From the NCBI GenBank assembly GCA_028825055.1, contig JAPKAW010000036.1, forward strand, positions 1-12,449: a DNA stretch of 12,449 nucleotides, given 5' to 3'. A program made the translations under genes and the position numbers. The notes beneath the pieces are model-generated. The model had not been told where the DNA came from and searched no databases. It saw only the letters and a list, made by a program, of their open reading frames with translations. The DNA is from Flavobacteriales bacterium. Its GTDB lineage: Bacteria > Bacteroidota > Bacteroidia > Flavobacteriales_D > Sanyastnellaceae. Shown one piece after another: positions 7,327 through 12,449 of this stretch (positions are counted from its first letter, which is position 1; each line of letters starts with the position of its first letter).

Positions 7327-8562
7327 ATGACGCAACTCAATCTGGTGGATTCTTTTAAGGAATTCAAAGAATTCAAAAACATCGATCATGAGGTGATGAT
7401 GGGGATTCTTGAAGATGTTTTCCGTGCAATGATTTTAAAGAAGTACGGAGACGACTCCAACTTTGACATCATCATTAACCCGGATAAAGGGGATTTGGAA
7501 ATTTGGCGTAACCGTGACATCGTTGCAGACGACGTGGTCGAAGATGAAAACCAACAGGTATCCATTTCGGAAGCGTTGCGCATCGAGGATGACTTTGAGG
7601 TGGGTGAAGAACTTTCTGAGGAAATCAAACTGGAATCGTTCGGACGACGAAATGTCCTGTCGTTGCGTCAGAATTTGGCTGGTCGTATCATGGAATTGGA
7701 GAAGGACTCCATTTATCAGAAATACAAGGAGCGCGTTGGAGAGATTATCTCGGCAGAAGTGTACCAAATCTGGAAGCGTGAAATTTTGTTGGTAGATGAC
7801 GAGGACAACGAAGTTGTCATGCCACGAGAAAACCAGATTCCAGGAGACTTTTTCAAGAAGGGAGATACCGTACGAGCGGTGGTTTCAGCGGTTGAAATGA
7901 AAAACAACAATCCTCGAATCGTTTTGTCACGGACGGCGCCGGAATTTCTGGAGCGTTTGTTTGAACAGGAGGTTCCGGAGATTTTTGACGGACTTATTAC
8001 AATCAAGCGGGTTGTACGAGCTCCAGGTGAACGGGCGAAGGTCGCTGTTGAGTCTTATGACGAGCGCGTGGATCCAGTCGGCGCTTGCGTCGGGATGAAG
8101 GGGTCGCGTATTCACAGCATTGTCCGGGAGTTAAAGAACGAAAATATCGACGTAATTAATTTCACGGAGAATGAGCAGCTGCTCGTGACACGTTCATTGA
8201 GTCCAGCGAAGATTTCTTCAATGGAATTGAACACCGAGACGCGTGAAGCTAAGGTCTACCTCAAGCCTGACCAAGTAAGTTTGGCCATTGGTAAAGGAGG
8301 CAACAACATCAAATTGGCAGGTTTACTGACCAATTATGAAATTGACGTTTACAGAGAGGATGAAGATGCTGTCGATGATGTTGAGTTGACAGAGTTCTCT
8401 GATGAAATCGATGCGTGGATTTTAGAGGAGTTTGTCAAAATTGGTCTCGAAACAGCACGTTCTGTTTTAAATTTAGATGAAGATTTCTTGGTCAATCGCA
8501 CAGACCTCGAATTGGAAACCATCAGGGAAGTATTGAAAATCCTCAAGGATGAATTGTCCTGA
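7327..8562 (+). CDS. nusA: Transcription termination/antitermination factor NusA
   Basis: NusA binds RNA polymerase and nascent RNA and modulates pausing, termination and antitermination. The 411 residues show the N-terminal polymerase-binding domain (about 8-128; NPDKGDLEIWRNR at 51-63), an S1 domain (about 137-201), KH1 with GACVGMKGSRI (252-262), and KH2 with AIGKGGNNIKLA (320-331). A short acidic helical tail follows (about 350-411; ELTEFSDEIDAW). It lacks the tandem C-terminal AR1/AR2 repeats of the 495-residue E. coli protein, as is usual in Bacteroidota. The ATG at 7327 begins MTQLNLVDSFKEFK, which fits homologues. Residues 11-17 (KEFKEFK) come from a tandem 9-base repeat, GAATTCAAA twice. 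It is the second gene of the operon. Confidence 0.96.
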   Translation: MTQLNLVDSFKEFKEFKNIDHEVMMGILEDVFRAMILKKYGDDSNFDIIINPDKGDLEIWRNRDIVADDVVEDENQQVSISEALRIEDDFEVGEELSEEIKLESFGRRNVLSLRQNLAGRIMELEKDSIYQKYKERVGEIISAEVYQIWKREILLVDDEDNEVVMPRENQIPGDFFKKGDTVRAVVSAVEMKNNNPRIVLSRTAPEFLERLFEQEVPEIFDGLITIKRVVRAPGERAKVAVESYDERVDPVGACVGMKGSRIHSIVRELKNENIDVINFTENEQLLVTRSLSPAKISSMELNTETREAKVYLKPDQVSLAIGKGGNNIKLAGLLTNYEIDVYREDEDAVDDVELTEFSDEIDAWILEEFVKIGLETARSVLNLDEDFLVNRTDLELETIREVLKILKDELS

Positions 8563-8623
8563 GACCGCTATTGACTCTTACCTTTCGCATATCATTCCCA
8601 TATTCTAGCCCTTAAAATCGCTA

Positions 8624-11548
8624 ATGGCCGACGCTAACAAACCCGTACGACTCAACCTAATAGCTCGAGAATTCAATCTTGGAGTACAGACCATTGCTGA
8701 ATTTTTGGCAAGCAAGGGCATTGAAGTGGACGCTAAGCCCAACACCAAAATTGACGCGTCAGCGTATGCACTTGTGCGGGCCAATTTTCAGGATCAAAAG
8801 GAGGCGAAAGAGAAGGCTGTAAGCTCCTCTTCGCGTGCTATTGTTGAGCGTGAAAGCGTTACGCTTGCATCTGCCAGAAAGCGCACAGCACCTGTTGAAG
8901 AGGTTGAGGTAGAGATTGATCTATCCGTGTTTCAGAAGAGCCAGCAGCAGCCGGTTGTTGAGCGCGTCAAGCCCGTCGAACCAAAGCGAGAACCGCAAGT
9001 GGTTGAGCCGACGCCAGAATCGAAAGTGTTGGAAACAGTGCAAGAGGAAATTCCTGCCGAAGTTTCGAAAGCACCCGAAAAGACCCTCGAAGAGGCTCCT
9101 GTGGCTGTGAAAGAAATTGAAGAGGTGCCTGCAGAGGCTCCAAAGGAGGAAGTTGCGAAGAAAACGGTCGAAGAAAGTCTACCGGATAGCCCGGTGAAAA
9201 TTTTGGGTAAGCTGGACTTGGAAGCAATGTCCAACAAGCGAAAGCCAAAGACGAAAGCACAGAAAGATGAGGAGCGCGCTCTGATCGCGAAGAAATCAGC
9301 CGAAATCTCGAAGAAGGAAGGCGCGGCTTTAGCCAAGGCCAAGCTGGATCAAGCAGAGACAGAAAAGGCTCAAAAAGCGGCGAAGAAAAACGCTGCAGAT
9401 GCGCCAAGGGTAATAGAGAAGATGGAAACCCGGGTTGAAAAACTGACAGGGCCTACCGTGGTTGGAAAGATTGTGTTGCCTGTAGAGAAGAAGCGAACTT
9501 CTTCAAAGACAGACGACAACAAGCGAAAACGGAAGCGAATCACAAAAATAGACGTCGAAAAGACGGCACGTACGGCGAGCCCTGGGGCACGCCCAGCGGA
9601 TACGCGTTCACGCGGCAAGAAAAACGAGCCGAAGCGGGAGGTTAGTCAAGCTGACATCCAGAAGGAAATTAAGGATACACTTGCACGATTGAGTGGGGGT
9701 CGAAAATCGAACTCTGCAAAATTGCGTCGAGCAAAGCGGAGTGCTGTCCAAGAGCGACAAGAGCAGGAGATTGCACGCCAAAAGGAAGCCGCTAGCACGC
9801 TTCAGTTGACGGAGTTCGTTACGGTTGCTGAATTAGCGAGCATGATGGATGTCAATGTAAACGAGGTGATCTCGGCTTGCATGACGCTCGGCATCATGGT
9901 TTCGATCAACCAACGATTGGATTCAGAGACAATCACCATTATTGCTGAAGAATTTGGATTTGAGGCTGACTTTGTGAGTGCAGAGGTACAGGAGGCAATT
10001 GAGATTGAGACGGACAATGAAGAAGATCTTGTTGACCGTCCACCAATTGTAACGGTGATGGGGCACGTCGATCACGGAAAGACTTCCTTGCTCGACTTCA
10101 TTCGTAGTGCCAACGTTATTGGTGGTGAGGCAGGGGGTATTACGCAACACATTGGAGCCTACAATGTGACCTTGCCCAAGGGTGGAAACATGACATTTTT
10201 GGATACACCTGGTCACGAGGCCTTTACGGCTATGCGTGCAAGGGGTGCTCAAGTCACGGACATTGCAATCATTGTGGTTGCTGCTGATGATTCGGTGATG
10301 CCTCAAACAAAAGAGGCCATTAACCACGCTCAGGCAGCGGGAATCCCAATGATCATAGCGTTGAATAAGATGGACCGGCCTGAAGCCAATCCAGATCGTA
10401 TTCGCCAAGAGCTTTCGGAATTGAACGTGGTGGTTGAGGAGTGGGGAGGAAAATTCCAGAGTCAGGAAATCTCTGCCAAAATGGGAGAGAATATCGATCC
10501 GCTTTTGGAAAAAGTTTTGTTGGAAGCAGAGATGCTTAACCTCAAAGCGAATCCAAACAAGCGGGCATTGGGGACGGTCATCGAAAGTTCTTTGGACAAA
10601 GGTCGAGGCTATGTGACCAATTTGCTCGTAGAAGGAGGAACGCTTCGAATAGGCGATCCAATTCTTGCGGGTCAATATTCAGGAAAAGTCAAGGCCATGT
10701 TCAATGAACGCGGCACGCGTGTGGAAGAGGCTGGACCATCGGTTCCGGTTTCTATTCTTGGATTTGATGGAGCCCCAAGCGCAGGAGATAAATTTCACGT
10801 CTTCGATGACGAGAGGGAATCAAGAAATATTGCTACCAAGCGTCAGCAGCTTCAAAGAGAGCAGGGCGTTCGATCGCAGCGTTCGGTTACCTTGGAAGAG
10901 CTGGGAAGACGTATTGCGGTGGGAGAATTCAAGGAATTGAATCTGATTGTCAAAGGTGACGTGGACGGTTCTATAGAAGCGTTGAGTGATTCTTTGGAAA
11001 AGCTTTCAACGGAAAAAGTACAGGTCAATATTATTCACAAAGCGGTAGGTCAGGTTTCGGAGTCAGACATCTTGTTGGCCTCGGCCTCCTCAGCGATCAT
11101 CATTGGATTCCAGGTGCGCCCGAGTGGTGCGGCTCGAAAACTAGCGGAGAGGGAAGAAGTGCAAATCAAATTGTACTCTATCATCTACAAGGCCATTGAG
11201 GAAATGAAAGACGCGATGGAAGGGCTGCTTTCTGCGCGTATTGAAGAGAAGATTGTTGGATCTGCTGAAATCCGAGAAACATTCAAGATTTCAAAAGTGG
11301 GTACGATTGCGGGTTGCTTCGTAACAGAAGGAACCATCAAACGAAACAACAGGATCCGTCTGATTCGCGACGGAGTTGTTGCTTATACCGGATTGTTGGG
11401 ATCTCTGAAACGATTCAAGGATGATGTCAAGGATGTCTCCAGAGGCTTTGAGTGTGGCTTGAACGTCGAACGATACAACGACATCAAAGTTGGTGATGTG
11501 GTGGAGGCATTCGAAGAGGTCGAAGTGAAGCAGACGCTAGAGGATTGA
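8624..11548 (+). CDS. infB: Translation initiation factor IF-2
   Basis: A GTPase that brings initiator fMet-tRNA to the 30S subunit and promotes 50S joining. Of its 974 residues, about 1-60 form a first IF2_N-like helical module (RLNLIAREFNLGVQTIAEFL). About 65-390 form a long, charged Lys/Glu/Ala linker, and about 393-450 a second IF2_N module (VTVAELASMMDVNVNEVISA). The G domain shows GHVDHGKT (480-487), DTPGHEAF (527-534), NKMD (581-584) and SAK (617-619). Domain II and the C1 and C2 tRNA-binding domains follow to the end. It is longer than E. coli IF2 (890), owing to the linker. Shorter isoforms from internal starts are known in E. coli; whether they occur here cannot be told. It is the last gene of the operon, 61 bases after nusA, with a terminator-like structure beginning 12 bases after the stop. 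Confidence 0.97.
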   Translation: MADANKPVRLNLIAREFNLGVQTIAEFLASKGIEVDAKPNTKIDASAYALVRANFQDQKEAKEKAVSSSSRAIVERESVTLASARKRTAPVEEVEVEIDLSVFQKSQQQPVVERVKPVEPKREPQVVEPTPESKVLETVQEEIPAEVSKAPEKTLEEAPVAVKEIEEVPAEAPKEEVAKKTVEESLPDSPVKILGKLDLEAMSNKRKPKTKAQKDEERALIAKKSAEISKKEGAALAKAKLDQAETEKAQKAAKKNAADAPRVIEKMETRVEKLTGPTVVGKIVLPVEKKRTSSKTDDNKRKRKRITKIDVEKTARTASPGARPADTRSRGKKNEPKREVSQADIQKEIKDTLARLSGGRKSNSAKLRRAKRSAVQERQEQEIARQKEAASTLQLTEFVTVAELASMMDVNVNEVISACMTLGIMVSINQRLDSETITIIAEEFGFEADFVSAEVQEAIEIETDNEEDLVDRPPIVTVMGHVDHGKTSLLDFIRSANVIGGEAGGITQHIGAYNVTLPKGGNMTFLDTPGHEAFTAMRARGAQVTDIAIIVVAADDSVMPQTKEAINHAQAAGIPMIIALNKMDRPEANPDRIRQELSELNVVVEEWGGKFQSQEISAKMGENIDPLLEKVLLEAEMLNLKANPNKRALGTVIESSLDKGRGYVTNLLVEGGTLRIGDPILAGQYSGKVKAMFNERGTRVEEAGPSVPVSILGFDGAPSAGDKFHVFDDERESRNIATKRQQLQREQGVRSQRSVTLEELGRRIAVGEFKELNLIVKGDVDGSIEALSDSLEKLSTEKVQVNIIHKAVGQVSESDILLASASSAIIIGFQVRPSGAARKLAEREEVQIKLYSIIYKAIEEMKDAMEGLLSARIEEKIVGSAEIRETFKISKVGTIAGCFVTEGTIKRNNRIRLIRDGVVAYTGLLGSLKRFKDDVKDVSRGFECGLNVERYNDIKVGDVVEAFEEVEVKQTLED

Positions 11549-11559
11549 TCCAATAGCAG

Positions 11560-11594
11560 GATTTCAATCGCGCGAACCGTTCGGAAATCTTTTT
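11560..11594 (+). terminator. Probable terminator of the rimP-nusA-infB operon
   Basis: An outer stem GATTTC (11560-11565) pairs with GAAATC (11584-11589). An inner CGAA-CCG-TTCG hairpin (11573-11583) sits within it, and the 3' arm is followed by five T (11590-11594). Seven unpaired bases (11566-11572) on the 5' side make it imperfect. The T run points to plus-strand use only. Its end overlaps the stop codon of the convergent SPOR gene (11593-11595) by two bases. Confidence 0.45.
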
Positions 11595-12216
11595 AATGGA
11601 ATTGAGCCGAGGAAATGGAGATTTCCATAGGAATGACAATGGTCATGCGAAATGTTTCGCTCCATCGCTGGCGTTCTTTTTCAGCGGTCCATTTGTCATG
11701 AAAATCCCCCAATGTGACCCTGTAGCTTGGTGCCAGTGAAGAGAGATAGATTGGTAAGTCGGTTTTCATCCTCATTTGAGACCGAACCTTTCTGGCCTCT
11801 AGAAGGGTTCCTAAGTACAATTGAACACGGTATCCTTGAACAGGGTGCTGGATTACCATCCAAGCGGAATCCAAGGCTCCGATGTGCGCATTGCTTTGAA
11901 GCTCATAGCTTCCAACCTGCCTTGGAATAGGATCGGAAACGCGTTCTAAAGCAGACAGTTCTTCACCAATTGGGCCATTCGACTGGGATGAATCGGGGTC
12001 ATCAATTGTCGTTTTATCGCCAGCTAATACGCCGTTTATAATCGGATCATATTGCGAAGCTGATTCGACGGGGGCACTCTTTCCGTTAAATATAGATTTC
12101 CACCACGGAGCATCGTCTTGAGCAAAAGCGTTCGTGCATGAACTGCCTAGCATCAAGATCAAAAGGGGGCCGTAAATTGCCCTTTGACGTCTATGGAATA
12201 AGATTTGTTTTGACAT
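11593..12216 (-). CDS. Secreted SPOR-domain protein
   Basis: A protein of 207 residues read from the ATG at 12216-12214. This start puts a basic N-terminus (MSKQILFHRRQR) directly before a hydrophobic segment (about 14-24) and a signal peptidase I-like site after AFA (32). The in-frame ATG at 12267 would bury the signal peptide under 17 extra residues. The GSSC sequence is a poor lipobox, so a lipoprotein is less likely. The middle (about 33-120) is polar and probably disordered. Residues about 128-197 (YRVQLYLGTLLEARKVRSQM ... YRVTLGDFHDKWTAE) have the two repeated beta-alpha units of a SPOR fold, which binds peptidoglycan lacking stem peptides. It probably acts in the periplasm on the cell wall; its specific role is unknown. 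It converges on infB. A SPOR gene after infB is familiar in Bacteroidota. Confidence 0.8.
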   Translation of the reverse strand: MSKQILFHRRQRAIYGPLLILMLGSSCTNAFAQDDAPWWKSIFNGKSAPVESASQYDPIINGVLAGDKTTIDDPDSSQSNGPIGEELSALERVSDPIPRQVGSYELQSNAHIGALDSAWMVIQHPVQGYRVQLYLGTLLEARKVRSQMRMKTDLPIYLSSLAPSYRVTLGDFHDKWTAEKERQRWSETFRMTIVIPMEISISSAQFH

Positions 12217-12276
12217 GGTCACCGTTTGCGAAATTAACGATGCGGAGCGAAGTCGACATGCTTTCAACGGAATTTG

Positions 12277-12295
12277 TGCTGAAAGAATTTCAGCA
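12277..12295. repeat. Perfect 8-bp inverted repeat with 3-base spacer (possible operator)
   Basis: TGCTGAAA (12277-12284) and TTTCAGCA (12288-12295) are perfect inverted copies around GAA. Neither side is followed by a T run, so it is not an intrinsic terminator. It lies 60 bases upstream of the preferred SPOR gene start and about 110 bases upstream of the outward promoter element at 12409. This position suits a dimeric regulator's operator for either gene. No regulator is named by the sequence. Confidence 0.55.
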
Positions 12296-12408
12296 TCAGC
12301 CGATTATCTCGCGTTTGCAAGCTCCAGAACTTATGTAGAATGATTCTTAATTAGACGTGTGATGACTATTCACTCGAGTTATCCTGAAATTTTATGGTCT
12401 TCAATGCT

Positions 12409-12416
12409 TAATTTTG
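12409..12416 (+). promoter_or_regulatory. Candidate -7 promoter element for a gene starting at or past the window's right edge
   Basis: TAATTTTG matches TAnnTTTG exactly. Transcription would start near 12423, and an ATG at 12445-12447 is the first plausible start, though only five bases of it are in the window. The ATG at 12425 is followed in frame by a stop after six codons and is not a gene. No strong -33 TTG is seen at the right distance. In many Bacteroidota the gene after infB and SPOR is the cytochrome subunit of alternative complex III (actA); that identity is inference. Confidence 0.4.
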
Positions 12417-12449
12417 CCGGCGAAATGAGCGATTTTTCATCGTAATGCG

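Larger units (their letters stand above)
12217..12449. other. Intergenic region divergent between the SPOR gene and an off-window plus-strand gene
   Basis: These 233 bases contain no credible coding region. They hold the 19-base inverted repeat at 12277-12295 and the -7-like element at 12409-12416. On the minus strand, TAATTTCG (12236-12229) resembles a -7 box, but it would leave almost no leader before the ATG at 12216 and has no -33 partner, so the SPOR promoter is unresolved. Confidence 0.5.

Noticed and set aside
7361..7378. Tandem duplication of GAATTCAAA near the 5' end of nusA.
   Set aside because: It encodes KEFKEFK in frame in a helix where homologues carry a similar charged EFK motif. 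Two copies are too few to suggest phase variation, and the unit preserves the frame.
9923..10675. A 250-codon open frame on the minus strand across the IF-2 G domain.
   Set aside because: It lies wholly antisense to the conserved GTPase motifs of infB, shows no recognisable domain and has a composition typical of a reverse-frame shadow.
11784..11810. Ten-pair hairpin (GAACCTTTCT with AGAAGGGTTC, one G-U pair) within the SPOR gene.
   Set aside because: It lies inside the conserved SPOR coding region with no U-tract and is adequately explained by codon content.
12425..12445. ATG at 12425 as the start of the next gene.
   Set aside because: The frame reaches TAA after six codons.

Overview
The window reads as a chromosomal segment of a Bacteroidota bacterium, most likely in or near the Flavobacteriales. 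Four things point there: a recognisable PorZ with a C-terminal type IX secretion (T9SS) sorting domain, promoter elements of the Bacteroidota form (TAnnTTTG), an almost complete lack of Shine-Dalgarno sequences, and the order rimP-nusA-infB followed by a SPOR-domain gene. Base composition looks near 50% GC by eye. No insertion sequence, phage gene, tRNA, rRNA or CRISPR array was seen.

Layout. Bases 1-75 hold the last 24 codons of an unidentified gene. Bases 152-1330 (+) encode a glutaryl-CoA dehydrogenase-type acyl-CoA dehydrogenase. Converging on it from the right is a tight minus-strand cluster, in transcription order: an AlbA_2/Schlafen-type putative DNA-binding protein (6618-5929), porZ (5866-3368), a PLP methionine/glutamine aminotransferase of the YbdL type (3361-2159) and an omega-amidase of the YafV type (2162-1341). 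The last two overlap by 4 bases and form a metabolic pair: transamination with glutamine gives an alpha-keto-glutaramate that the amidase hydrolyses. This chemistry is linked to methionine salvage.

Divergent from the cluster is the information-processing operon rimP (6808-7281), nusA (7327-8562), infB (8624-11548). A good promoter lies at about 6688-6720. Between promoter and start codon is a perfect hairpin followed by a U-tract, which looks like a transcription attenuator. After infB an imperfect terminator runs into the stop codon of a convergent SPOR-domain secreted protein (12216-11593). The remaining 233 bases hold a 19-base perfect inverted repeat and a promoter-like element facing out of the window. 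By synteny in related genomes this may serve alternative complex III cytochrome genes (inference).

Most of the window is conserved housekeeping DNA. The most interesting parts are non-coding (the rimP leader hairpin and the 12277-12295 palindrome), together with the unusual operon that joins a T9SS component to an amino-acid salvage pair. I did not find convincing evidence of an undescribed multi-gene system.
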